48,015 bases of DNA from an uncultured Pelagibacteraceae bacterium (GTDB lineage: Bacteria > Pseudomonadota > Alphaproteobacteria > Pelagibacterales > Pelagibacteraceae). Each line of letters begins with the position of its first letter. The stretch's first letter is position 1. Position numbers and translations under genes: made by a program. The notes beneath the pieces were generated by a model, which saw only the letters and a list, made by a program, of their open reading frames with translations, had not been told where the DNA came from and did not search any database. Shown here one piece after another: positions 25,954 through 34,003 of the stretch. The stretch covers positions 1 to 48,015 of the forward strand of contig CACKFS010000006.1 of the NCBI GenBank assembly GCA_902599575.1. The letters are read 5' to 3'.

Positions 25954-26387
25954 AAAAAGCAAAAAATTTTAAGCTATTAGGCACATCAAATAAGCTAGTT
26001 GAGTTAAATAAAATAAAATCAAAATATACAGTTTTATACTTTTATCCAAAAGATGACACTCCAGGATGCACTCTTGAAACAAAAGATTTTAACTCGTTTT
26101 ATGATAAATTTACAAAACTAAACTGTAAAATATATGGAATTTCTAAAGATACAATCGAAAGTCATTTAAAATTTAAAAAAAAATATAGATTAAAATTTGA
26201 GCTGTTATCTGATGAGAATAAAATTGCTATTAAAGATTTTAAAGTTTGGGGTAAAAAAAAATTTATGGGTTTAATTAGAAGTACTTTTTTATTGAAAAAA
26301 AATAATATTATTAAAGAATGGCGAAATGTAAGGGTTAAAGGTCACGCAGAGGAAATTTTAAGTTTTATAAAAAGTAGTAAGTTATAA
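25950..26387 (+). CDS. bcp: Thioredoxin-dependent peroxiredoxin (BCP type)
   Basis: Reduces peroxides with a reactive Cys, 145 residues. The peroxidatic site is FYPKDDTPGCTLE with C40. The E. coli protein has a resolving Cys five residues later; here that place is Lys, so this is the one-Cys or distal-Cys form, with C59 (KLNC) as a possible partner. GISKDTIESHLKF and LLSDEN are further family blocks. It ends the plus-strand group and is followed by the hairpin at 26390-26415. Confidence 0.93.
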   Translation: MKKAKNFKLLGTSNKLVELNKIKSKYTVLYFYPKDDTPGCTLETKDFNSFYDKFTKLNCKIYGISKDTIESHLKFKKKYRLKFELLSDENKIAIKDFKVWGKKKFMGLIRSTFLLKKNNIIKEWRNVRVKGHAEEILSFIKSSKL

Positions 26388-26389
26388 AA

Positions 26390-26415
26390 AAGGCCTCCTA
26401 TTTCTAGGAGGCCTT
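26390..26415. terminator. Terminator between bcp (plus) and the ammonium transporter (minus)
   Basis: A perfect 11-bp GC-containing stem (26390-26400 with 26405-26415) with a TTTC loop. On the minus strand it is followed by a run of six T, making it a good terminator for the ammonium transporter gene. On the plus strand the tail is TTAATTAAA, weaker, but it probably also ends the bcp message. Confidence 0.85.
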
Positions 26416-26447
26416 AATTAAACGTCAAACCAAAGAGGGAGAGATGT

Positions 26448-27749
26448 TTAATCTCGTATAGCGTAACCTATTACGCCAGTTTCAACGACGTCTGTACCTT
26501 TAAGTTCTGCTTCTTTACTTAATCTGATACCAATAGTATTTTTCATAATCGCCCAAACAATATAAGCAACCACAAAAACAAAGACGTTGATCGATACTAT
26601 TCCAAGTAATTGAGCTCCAAAACTTGTGTCAGGATTAGTTAGTGGAACTGCTAATGTACCCCAAATACCCGCAAACATGTGGGCTGGTATTGCACCTACC
26701 ACGTCGTCAATTTTCATGGCAAAAAGAAATTTTGTTCCATAGACAACTATGATACCACCGACTGCACCAATTAAAATTGCTGCAAATGGTGATGGCATTA
26801 AAGGTTCTGCTGTAATTGCAACTAAACCACCAATGCATCCATTTAACATTTGTATTACATCTGTTTTACCAAAGTGTAATCTAGTAATAGTTGCTGCTGC
26901 CATAACGCCACCAGCTCCTGCTAAAAATGTATTCATGAAGATTGTTGATACTGCAATTGCATCATCAGCTGTACCCATTGCTAACTGTGATCCACCATTA
27001 AATCCAAACCAACCTAGCCATAATATAAATACTCCAACTGTTATTAATGGTATTGAAGAAGCTGCAAATGGTTTCATTGGTGCAGGTTCTCCTTTTTTAG
27101 TAAATCTTCCAAGTCTTGGTCCAAGTAATAACGCACCTGCTAATGCTGCTGCACCACCAGTTGAGTGTACTAAAGTTGAACCGGCAAAATCTGAAAAACC
27201 AGCAGAAGCCAACCAGCCTCCACCCCATTGCCAACCCATTACTATTGGATATATAATTCCTGCTAATATTGCAGCAAATAATAAGAACGGCCACAATTTA
27301 ATTCTTTCTGCTAATGCACCAGAACAAATTGATACTGTTGTTGCACAAAATACCATTTGGAAATACCAATCAGAACCATCTGAATAACCTGTATCTACAG
27401 CGCTAGCATCTGACCATGGTAAAAACTTACCAATGTACCCGCCTTCTGGAATTCCATAGGCTAAATTGTATCCAAATAGCCAAAACATCATTCCGGCAAT
27501 TGAAAATAAACCTATATTTTTTGCACATATAACTGATACACTTTTTGAAGTTACACTTCCTGCTTCAAGCATTGCGAAACCAGCAGCCATAAACATGACC
27601 AAAAATCCACAAACTAAAAATAAGAAAGTATTAAATATAAATCCGACTTCAGCGGATACTGTAGTTTCAGCATAACCAACACTGGTCATATTAAGTAAGA
27701 ATATAATACTCACTGCTGAACCTATCAGTTTGTTAAAAAGTTTTTTCAT
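26448..27749 (-). CDS. amt: Ammonium transporter
   Basis: Trimeric Amt/Rh channel, 433 residues. A signal peptide is followed by eleven helices. The twin histidines of the pore are in STLVHSTGGAAAL and IPAHMFAGIWG, and the family stretch GWFGFNGGSQ is present. It moves ammonium or ammonia across the inner membrane. A very good ribosome-binding site (GGGAGG, 27752-27757) precedes the ATG. No P-II (glnK) gene is beside it in this window. An inverted repeat at 27822-27838 may control it. Confidence 0.95.
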   Translation of the reverse strand: MKKLFNKLIGSAVSIIFLLNMTSVGYAETTVSAEVGFIFNTFLFLVCGFLVMFMAAGFAMLEAGSVTSKSVSVICAKNIGLFSIAGMMFWLFGYNLAYGIPEGGYIGKFLPWSDASAVDTGYSDGSDWYFQMVFCATTVSICSGALAERIKLWPFLLFAAILAGIIYPIVMGWQWGGGWLASAGFSDFAGSTLVHSTGGAAALAGALLLGPRLGRFTKKGEPAPMKPFAASSIPLITVGVFILWLGWFGFNGGSQLAMGTADDAIAVSTIFMNTFLAGAGGVMAAATITRLHFGKTDVIQMLNGCIGGLVAITAEPLMPSPFAAILIGAVGGIIVVYGTKFLFAMKIDDVVGAIPAHMFAGIWGTLAVPLTNPDTSFGAQLLGIVSINVFVFVVAYIVWAIMKNTIGIRLSKEAELKGTDVVETGVIGYAIRD

Positions 27750-27821
27750 TAATCCTCCCGTTTAAGGAATTGGTTATAAATTTTTATGAGTTAATAACTA
27801 TTGCTATGTGGATTTAATAGG

Positions 27822-27838
27822 TATGCAAAAATTGCATA
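27822..27838 (-). promoter_or_regulatory. Inverted repeat upstream of amt, candidate operator
   Basis: TATGCAA and TTGCATA arms separated by three A (a perfect 7-3-7 repeat), 73 bases upstream of the amt start codon. The size and position fit an operator or activator site for nitrogen control. It is unlike the longer HU-terminator hairpin next to it. Which protein binds it is unknown. Confidence 0.45.
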
Positions 27839-27843
27839 TAGAA

Positions 27844-27878
27844 ACAGCCTTTATTAACTCTCAATTAATAAAGGCTGT
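27844..27878 (-). terminator. Long hairpin downstream of the HU gene
   Basis: A perfect 14-bp stem (27844-27857 with 27865-27878) with a 7-base loop sits 14 bases past the HU stop codon. The tail after it on the minus strand is TTTC, so the U-run is short. It most likely ends or stabilises the HU message and insulates amt. Confidence 0.7.
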
Positions 27879-27891
27879 CTAGAGGAAATAT

Positions 27892-28167
27892 TTATTTATT
27901 GAATATTTCTTTAAGTGCTTTTGCAGGTAAAAATTTTACCTTTTGAGAAGCTGCGATTTGGATCTGCTCTCCAGTTCTTGGATTTCGGCCAATTCTAGCT
28001 TTTCTCTTAGCAACTTTGTAAGTACCAAAACCTGCTATTTTGACAGAATCATCGTTTTTTAATGCGTCCAAAATAGTATTAGTGATGGTATCAAATGTTC
28101 GCTCAGCATCAGCTTTACTTTGATTTAAAGATCCAGCTAATTTTGCGACTAGTTGTTTTTTGTTCAT
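27892..28167 (-). CDS. hup: DNA-binding protein HU
   Basis: Nucleoid protein, 91 residues, of the HU/IHF family. The order is standard: MNKKQLVAKLAGSLNQSKAD helix-turn-helix body, the NDDSVKIAGFGTYKV strand, RKARIGRNPRTGEQIQIAA DNA arm with the Arg-Pro tip, and VKFLPAKALKEI end. The GRNPRTGE arm is HU rather than IHF type. It is a single gene between rseP upstream and the hairpin at 27844-27878. The start is preceded by GGAGCTAAA. Confidence 0.95.
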   Translation of the reverse strand: MNKKQLVAKLAGSLNQSKADAERTFDTITNTILDALKNDDSVKIAGFGTYKVAKRKARIGRNPRTGEQIQIAASQKVKFLPAKALKEIFNK

Positions 28168-28268
28168 TTTAGCTCCGGTATTAGGTTAATTCTATACTTG
28201 TCAAAATCCTTTATTAATCAAGCTTTTTTTTAGTGTTTAATTTGGTTTTAAACACAATATATGGTGTA

Positions 28269-28311
28269 AAAAAAACCCTCATTTTATTGGTTTTTTTGGT
28301 ATTAAAAAACC
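28269..28311 (-). terminator. Possible AT-rich terminator after rseP
   Basis: Just past the rseP stop are two mutually exclusive weak stems: 28289-28296 with 28304-28311, and 28269-28277 with 28289-28297. Their stems are made mainly of A and T with two G-C pairs. On the minus strand a run of T follows. The structure is weaker than the other terminators in the window. Confidence 0.35.
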
Positions 28312-28313
28312 CT

Positions 28314-29423
28314 TTAAAATAGGCCTAAATCTTTTAGATCGTTGTAAGTTGCAAAAAACATGAGAGATAGAAGTAAAAACATTCCGATTCGAAAAAAACC
28401 TTCTTGAGTTTTTTGGGTTAGTGGTCTTCCAAGAATTTTTTCAATTCCATAAAACATTAAATGACCACCATCTAGGAGAGGTATTGGAAATAGATTAATT
28501 AAACCCAAGCTGATTGAAATATATGCCATCATGCTTAAAAATGGAACAATTCCAAATTCTGCGACTTGTCCAGATATCTTAGCTATTCTTATTGGGCCCC
28601 CTAACTGGGAACTATCACCTTTTCCAGTTATTATAGTTCCAAGATATTTTAAAGTTGAAGTAGTTACAAAATAAACTTCGGTAATTGAATAATACATTGC
28701 TTTGAGTGGACCAAGTTTTTTGTGGTTAATGTTATTATTGTAAGGAAGTAAAGTGATCCCTATCATTCTCTTTTTTACCTTATTGCCCAAACTGTCCTCA
28801 GACTCAACAAAATCTGGTTTAACTTTAAATGATATCTCCTGATCATATCTTAAAACCTTAAAGTCAATAAATTCAGAAGTTGAAAGAGTAATAAATTTTG
28901 ATACATCAAGAATGCTTTTTACCTCATTTTTATCTATAGAGACTATAACATCATTTTTTTTAAGTCCGGCAATATAGGCAGGGCTATCTTTATTAACTTC
29001 ATCAATCATGGCAGGAGTAAAATCTTTACCAACAAAGATATTAATCATTAAAAATATAACTACAGCTAGTATAAAATTGGCTAATGGCCCGCCAAAGACA
29101 ATTAGTGATCTTTGGTATAAAGGTTTTAAAGTAAAAAGTTTTTCTCTATCTTTTTTATCGTATTTTTTTAAAATTTCATCACGGTCAGCTTGAGAAAATA
29201 CATCTCTATCGCCAAAAAATTTTACATAACCTCCTAAAGGAATCCAGCATACTTTCCAACGAGTACCTGATTTGTCGTTCCATCCAAATAACTCTTTACC
29301 AAAACCGATTGAAAAATCAGTCACACCTACGCCATATCTACGAGCAAAAAAATAATGTCCATATTCATGAACAAAAACTACAACTATGATTAATATTATA
29401 AAAGGTAGAACAAATTCAAACAT
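28314..29423 (-). CDS. rseP: Site-2 zinc protease RseP
   Basis: Intramembrane metalloprotease (M50 family), 369 residues. The zinc motif is H19-E20-x2-H23 in the first helix. A periplasmic PDZ domain lies at about 115-200 (AYIAGLKKNDVIVSIDKNEV). The second metal motif is LFPIPLLDGGHL near residue 325. It cuts anti-sigma factors or signal-peptide remnants. It is usually placed between dxr/cdsA and bamA, but here neighbours are HU and a symporter, so it is expressed alone or with thiV. Confidence 0.93.
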   Translation of the reverse strand: MFEFVLPFIILIIVVVFVHEYGHYFFARRYGVGVTDFSIGFGKELFGWNDKSGTRWKVCWIPLGGYVKFFGDRDVFSQADRDEILKKYDKKDREKLFTLKPLYQRSLIVFGGPLANFILAVVIFLMINIFVGKDFTPAMIDEVNKDSPAYIAGLKKNDVIVSIDKNEVKSILDVSKFITLSTSEFIDFKVLRYDQEISFKVKPDFVESEDSLGNKVKKRMIGITLLPYNNNINHKKLGPLKAMYYSITEVYFVTTSTLKYLGTIITGKGDSSQLGGPIRIAKISGQVAEFGIVPFLSMMAYISISLGLINLFPIPLLDGGHLMFYGIEKILGRPLTQKTQEGFFRIGMFLLLSLMFFATYNDLKDLGLF

Positions 29424-29441
29424 ACTTATATAATAATATAT

Positions 29442-30872
29442 TTACTTTACTTTCCAAGTTAAAATTGGAAGTAATGTTGCCGCTATAAACGAAAGAAATA
29501 AAAGAGATTGTGTTACAAATTCTGGGAAATAACTTGCAGGAAACATAATACCAACTAAGATGCTTTTTGAAAAATCAGGACTTGGAAATAACAATATACC
29601 TCCTAACAACCCGACTACAATTGAGATATAAGCTGTTTTTTCACTAAATGATTTTGAGTAAAAACTATAAAATATACTCAAAACCGCCGCACAACAAAAC
29701 AAGTCGGCTAGCAAAAATAGATACAAGATACTAAATCCTTTTGAGGCAACATATAAAGCGATAAAAGAAAGGCCTATAATTATATTTCTAGATAATTTTA
29801 AGTAATCTTTATTAGAACTTAAAATTTTTTTTCCATCTACTATAACAAGGCTAGATATAGCATTTATAAGTGTATCTATACTGCTTATAGTCAAAGATAT
29901 GCCCAGCACAATGACTATAATAGACAACGTAGGTATTTCTTTATTTAATAATAAGGAAAAAAAAGCAAGATCAGGTGTTACATTCAAATTTTTAGATACA
30001 GATACTAATCCTGTAAAACCCATCATATATACAATGGGAATTATAATTAAAAAGGAAAACAACAAACTCTTTTTTAAAACATCGTCATTTTTTGCAGCAT
30101 AAACTCTTTGCCAATTTCCTTGGTGAAAAAGATTAGTAGCTGCTACAGCAATAAAGAATGTTAAGCCTGCGGTAAAGTTAGGAATATAATTTTTGCTTAA
30201 TAAATTTGGCTTATTTTTATTTATAAATTCAAAACTAAATTCGTTTGTATTAAATGAAAATAAATAAGAAAAAGATATTAACAACAATAATGTAAAAACT
30301 ATAAATTGAATATTGTCAGTGAATATTGAAGCTCTTAAACCACCATATAATGTATATATAAGTGAACTAGAAATAACTATCAAAGCAGTAACCCATAATT
30401 TGGTTCCTGAAATATAATTTATCAAAATAGATACAGCTGTAACCTCTGCAATCAAAAAAATGGTCATGTAAAATATCGACAAAATTAAGATCAACTTAAA
30501 TATATGTTTTCCAAACCTTAATCTAATAACTTCAATTAAAGTCTTTGCTTTTGGGTAAGAATTTCTAAATATTTTTCCAATAAAAATAATTGCAAATAAG
30601 GGAAATGCAGTTCCTAGTGAATAACCAATAACCGAACCAATCCCACCCCACGTAGCAGCTGATGCGGGACCAAACAAAATCCAAGTACCCAAAGCAGAGG
30701 CCACTATGCTACATGTTAGTGAGAATGTTCCAACTGATCTGTTAGCTACTAAGTAATTATTTAAACCTTTGAATTTTTTTGAATAAAAATAACCAATTAT
30801 AACAAAAGAAAAACTAATTAACAAAATTAGTGTAATAGCAGATGTTGGATTTAAAATATTTTGTTGATCCAT
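29442..30872 (-). CDS. thiV: Sodium:solute symporter, putative thiamine-precursor (HMP) transporter
   Basis: SSS-family transporter, 476 residues with about 13 helices. The core motif GTWILFGPASAATWGG lies near residue 65 and FHQGNWQRVYAAKN is in the middle. Alone the family would not give the substrate, but a TPP riboswitch sits directly before the start codon. SAR11 bacteria are known to need the thiamine pyrimidine precursor HMP and to carry a riboswitch-controlled symporter, ThiV, proposed to import it. This gene fits that description. Start at the ATG at 30872, with AAAGGG as ribosome-binding site. Confidence 0.88.
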   Translation of the reverse strand: MDQQNILNPTSAITLILLISFSFVIIGYFYSKKFKGLNNYLVANRSVGTFSLTCSIVASALGTWILFGPASAATWGGIGSVIGYSLGTAFPLFAIIFIGKIFRNSYPKAKTLIEVIRLRFGKHIFKLILILSIFYMTIFLIAEVTAVSILINYISGTKLWVTALIVISSSLIYTLYGGLRASIFTDNIQFIVFTLLLLISFSYLFSFNTNEFSFEFINKNKPNLLSKNYIPNFTAGLTFFIAVAATNLFHQGNWQRVYAAKNDDVLKKSLLFSFLIIIPIVYMMGFTGLVSVSKNLNVTPDLAFFSLLLNKEIPTLSIIVIVLGISLTISSIDTLINAISSLVIVDGKKILSSNKDYLKLSRNIIIGLSFIALYVASKGFSILYLFLLADLFCCAAVLSIFYSFYSKSFSEKTAYISIVVGLLGGILLFPSPDFSKSILVGIMFPASYFPEFVTQSLLFLSFIAATLLPILTWKVK

Positions 30873-30938
30873 TTATCCCTTTCTGAATTACCGGACAGGT
30901 TCAATGGGTATTTCTCAGCCATAACAGCACCCCATGGA
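30868..30938 (-). ncRNA. TPP riboswitch (thi box) controlling thiV
   Basis: Read on the minus strand, the core is GGGGTGC, then GGCTGAGAAATACCC, then TTGAACCTG, and finally AAAGGGA. These are the conserved TPP-aptamer blocks in correct order and spacing. The pyrophosphate-side arm is short. The AAAGGG of the last block is also the ribosome-binding site of thiV. P1 could form from TCCAT (30934-30938) with ATGGA (30868-30872), which includes the start codon, or from ATTTAT with ATAAAT next to it. Either way ligand binding would close the start site directly. Confidence 0.92.
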
Positions 30939-30978
30939 ATAAATTTATATAAATATTTTTTGATTGTAAATAATTAAT

Positions 30979-32256
30979 TTAAAATTGCTCTTTTTCTGTA
31001 GAACCTTCCATAGCGGTTGTGGAACTTTTTCCGCCACTAATCGTATTTGATACAGCATCAAAATATGATGTTCCAACTTCTCTTTGATGTTTTACACTAG
31101 TGTATCCGTCTTTTTCTCTAGCAAATTCCTGCTCTTGAATTCTTGAATATGCAGTCATTCCTTCTTTTTTATACTTTTCTGCTAATTCAAAAATTGCAAT
31201 ATTTTGTGTATGAAAGCCCGCAAGTGTTATAAATTGAAATTTATATCCCATCGCACTAATTTTTTGTTGAAAAGTTGCAATTTCAGTGTCGCATAAATGT
31301 TTTTTCCAATTAAAAGATGGTGAGCAATTGTAAGCTAATAATTTACCTGGAAATTTATCATGTATTGCATCAGCAAATTTTTTGGCTTCCTCTAGATTTG
31401 GAGTTGCTGTCTCGCACCAAATTAAATCAGAGTAAGGCGCATATGCAAGTCCTCTTGAGATTGCTTGATCAATTCCATGTTTCACATAATAAAATCCTTC
31501 CGGTGATCTTTCACCGGTCAAAAAGGGTTTATCATTTTCATCGTGATCGTTTGTAATCAATTTTGCTGCATTTGCATCTGTTCTTGCTAAAATTATTAAA
31601 GGAACATCGGCAATATCAGCAGCTAGCCTAGCTGCCTTTAAATTTTTTATCATTGTGCTTGTTGGAACCAATACTTTTCCACCCATATGTCCACATTTTT
31701 TCTCACTTGCTAGCTGGTCCTCAAAATGAACTCCCGCAGCGCCAGCTTTTATAAATTTTTTAGCTAACTCAAAAACATTAAGTGGTCCACCAAATCCAGC
31801 TTCACCATCAGCAATTATTGGTAACATATAATCAACTCTGTCTTTAGATTTCATTTGACCATCTATAATTTCCATGTGCTGAATTTGATCAGCTCTCATT
31901 AAAGCATTGTTCATGGACTCAACTAATTTTGGTGCACTGTCATAAGGGTACAACGATTGATCTGGATACATTTCACCTGCACTGTTAGCATCTGCTGCTA
32001 CCTGCCACCCACTTAAGTAAATTGCTTTAAGGCCAGCTTTTGCATGCTGTACTGCATGATTTCCAGATAATGAACCCAATGTATTAACGTAAGGCTCAGA
32101 GTTTAACAATCTCCACAATTTTTGAGACTGATGTTTGCACATTGAATACTCTATTTTTATAGATCCTCTTAATCTTTCTACATCTTCCAGGGTATAATCT
32201 CTTTTTACTCCTGCAAATCTCTTTAGGTCATATGATATTTTAGACTCGGAGCTCAT
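30979..32256 (-). CDS. aceA: Isocitrate lyase
   Basis: Glyoxylate-cycle enzyme that splits isocitrate to glyoxylate and succinate, 425 residues. The catalytic loop [10 protein letters not shown] holds the active Cys, and [24 protein letters not shown] and [11 protein letters not shown] are invariant regions of the family. The glyoxylate made here links to SAR11 use of glycine and of C2 compounds; malate synthase is not in the window. A 54-residue ORF lies 38 bases upstream on the same strand. Across 112 bases lies an ScfR-type regulator, so control by that protein is likely. Confidence 0.95.
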   Translation of the reverse strand: MSSESKISYDLKRFAGVKRDYTLEDVERLRGSIKIEYSMCKHQSQKLWRLLNSEPYVNTLGSLSGNHAVQHAKAGLKAIYLSGWQVAADANSAGEMYPDQSLYPYDSAPKLVESMNNALMRADQIQHMEIIDGQMKSKDRVDYMLPIIADGEAGFGGPLNVFELAKKFIKAGAAGVHFEDQLASEKKCGHMGGKVLVPTSTMIKNLKAARLAADIADVPLIILARTDANAAKLITNDHDENDKPFLTGERSPEGFYYVKHGIDQAISRGLAYAPYSDLIWCETATPNLEEAKKFADAIHDKFPGKLLAYNCSPSFNWKKHLCDTEIATFQQKISAMGYKFQFITLAGFHTQNIAIFELAEKYKKEGMTAYSRIQEQEFAREKDGYTSVKHQREVGTSYFDAVSNTISGGKSSTTAMEGSTEKEQF

Positions 32257-32294
32257 TTTTTCCTTTGAAAAGGTTTATAATTAAGACTTAAAAA

Positions 32295-32459
32295 TTAGTT
32301 ACTGTTATACTCGTTAGTAAACTCATTCATTCCACTTGAACCCCAATCGCAATGATCATCTCTTAAATAAATGCCAGAGTTGACAGACTGATTTTGATTC
32401 TCATGGTCAGAATTAAAAGCCTTATTTACTTGATTTTTTATCTTGTTTTTGTTGTTCAT
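32295..32459 (-). CDS. Small hydrophilic protein upstream of aceA
   Basis: 54 residues, unrecognised. The protein opens MNNKNKIKNQVNKAFNSDHE, is asparagine-rich and uncharged overall, and has a later RDDHCDWGSSGMNEF stretch with the only Cys. No membrane helix or motif. It begins 112 bases from the regulator gene and ends 38 bases before aceA, so it would be co-transcribed with aceA. It could be a real small protein or an open leader; the AT-rich code and the lack of a good ribosome-binding site leave doubt. Confidence 0.5.
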   Translation of the reverse strand: MNNKNKIKNQVNKAFNSDHENQNQSVNSGIYLRDDHCDWGSSGMNEFTNEYNSN

Positions 32460-32571
32460 GTAAACTTTATAATTTACAAAATTTACAAAATCCAGTAATA
32501 AGTTAATAATGCTTGTAAAATTGATAAATTTATTGTAAATTTTAATTTACAAAGTTTACAAATAGAAAATT
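32460..32571. promoter_or_regulatory. Operator array between aceA/small ORF and the ScfR-type regulator
   Basis: Four copies of TTTACAAA occur as two pairs with nine-base periodicity: 32473-32480 with 32482-32489, and 32546-32553 with 32555-32562. Inverted single copies (TTGTAAA) lie at 32513-32519 and 32534-32540. Paired TTTGCAAA-like direct repeats are how RamB/ScfR-type regulators bind DNA. The array covers the divergent promoters and should give autoregulation plus control of aceA. Confidence 0.7.
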
Positions 32572-34002
32572 ATGAGTCAATTAGATGTAAAAATAGGCCC
32601 AAAAATCAAGTCTTTCAGACGGCAATTAGGGCTTCAAGCTAACAAACTAGCTGAACAACTAGGAATTTCACCTAGTTACCTCAATTTAATAGAAAGTGGT
32701 AAAAGAAAAATCGATGGAGATCTACTTCTTAAAGTTTGTGAAGAGCTTAAAATAGAATTATCAGATTTAACAAATAAATCAGATTTAAATTTAGTGAATG
32801 ATATTTCAGAATTGTTAGATGATCAATTATTTGAAGATCTAGATATTCTTGGTCCTGAAGTAAAAGATCTTGTAAATACTAACCCTAAGATAGCAAGAGC
32901 TTTGATCAAACTAGGAGATAATTATAAACAAAAAGACCATGAAATTATAAGTAAAGTTGAAACACTTTCAGGTAAAATAATTGACAGCCGTAAGACTTCA
33001 TTTCCGGGTGAAGTAATATCAGATTTTTTACAAGAGAAAAAAAATTATTTTCCAAAACTTGAAGAGTTTGCAAACAAAATTTTTGATAAAGTACAATTAA
33101 ACAATAGAACTAGATATGTTGCTCTTTGTGATTTTTTAAAAACAGAGTATTCAATTAATGTTAAAGATATTATTCCGGAAGAAGGAAAACCATTTTCAAA
33201 AATTTTTAACAAAAATAATAAAGAACTTTTATTAAGCGAATATAATTCATTAGAGACGAAAAAATTACATGCTGCTGCCCAAATAGCGCAGGAAGGAGCT
33301 ATAAATGAAATTAATGAATATTTATCAGAATTTAAATTTCCCTCAGATGAGGCAAAAAGATTAACTAAAATAGCCTTATTAAATTATTGTGCTGCAGCTA
33401 TATTGATGCCCTACAAATTATTTCATTCTGAATGTAAAAAATTAAAATATGATTTGGAATTACTACAAAATACATTTGCTACGTCTTTTGAACAAGTAGC
33501 ACATAGAGTAACTTGTCTGCAGGATCCTAAGTTACCTGGTATACCTTTTCATATGTTAAGAGTAGATATAGCTGGAAATATATCAAAAAGATTTTCTTTG
33601 TCTGGTATTGAAATACCAAGATACGGTGGAGCATGTCCTAGATGGAACGTCTATTCAGCCTTTACTAGACCAGGTGTCATTCAAGCAGCTGTAAGTAAAA
33701 TGAGTAATGGAAAAAAATATGTTTGTATTGCAAAAACAGTAGAGAAAGGTGTTGGTAGATACGGAAGAAAGAAAAGTATGCTGTCTATTGGATTAGGTTG
33801 TGAGGCGAAATACGCAAAGGACTTTGTATATACAGAAAATTTAAACTTAAATGATAAAAAAACCGAAATACCGATTGGTGTATCATGTAGAACTTGTGAT
33901 AGATTAGATTGTTCTCAAAGGGCATTTCCTCCTCTTCATAAAAAATTTGATGTGGATATAGATACAAGAGGTGTTTCAGTTTATGTCAAGACAGATAAAT
34001 AA
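32572..34002 (+). CDS. XRE-type ScfR/RamB-family transcriptional regulator
   Basis: 476 residues. An N-terminal helix-turn-helix is at about 8-62 (LGLQANKLAEQLGISPSYLN, ESGKRKI). A middle IrrE-like region follows, in which the usual HExxH zinc motif is not kept (LHAAAQ). The C-terminal ScfRs_C domain includes SFEQVAHRVTCLQ, VDIAGNISKRFS, RYGGACPRWNVY and the Cys-rich CRTCDRLDC. Relatives sense acyl-CoA and control aceA or methylcitrate genes. The gene diverges from aceA with operator repeats between, so aceA is the likely target. Confidence 0.9.
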   Translation: MSQLDVKIGPKIKSFRRQLGLQANKLAEQLGISPSYLNLIESGKRKIDGDLLLKVCEELKIELSDLTNKSDLNLVNDISELLDDQLFEDLDILGPEVKDLVNTNPKIARALIKLGDNYKQKDHEIISKVETLSGKIIDSRKTSFPGEVISDFLQEKKNYFPKLEEFANKIFDKVQLNNRTRYVALCDFLKTEYSINVKDIIPEEGKPFSKIFNKNNKELLLSEYNSLETKKLHAAAQIAQEGAINEINEYLSEFKFPSDEAKRLTKIALLNYCAAAILMPYKLFHSECKKLKYDLELLQNTFATSFEQVAHRVTCLQDPKLPGIPFHMLRVDIAGNISKRFSLSGIEIPRYGGACPRWNVYSAFTRPGVIQAAVSKMSNGKKYVCIAKTVEKGVGRYGRKKSMLSIGLGCEAKYAKDFVYTENLNLNDKKTEIPIGVSCRTCDRLDCSQRAFPPLHKKFDVDIDTRGVSVYVKTDK

Positions 34003-34003
34003 T

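Noticed and set aside
26749..27387. 212-codon open frame antisense to the ammonium transporter
   Set aside because: It mirrors the amt codons, is rich in Pro, Ala and Asn in shadow fashion, and has no ribosome-binding site; amt is certain.
28178..28204. TTGACA plus TAATAC as a promoter for the HU gene
   Set aside because: The spacer would be only 15 bases and the -10 would sit about ten bases before the ATG, leaving no room for a leader with the ribosome-binding site.
33265..33300. Active IrrE-type zinc protease domain in the ScfR-type regulator
   Set aside because: The HExxH motif is not present (LHAAAQ), so no peptidase function is claimed.
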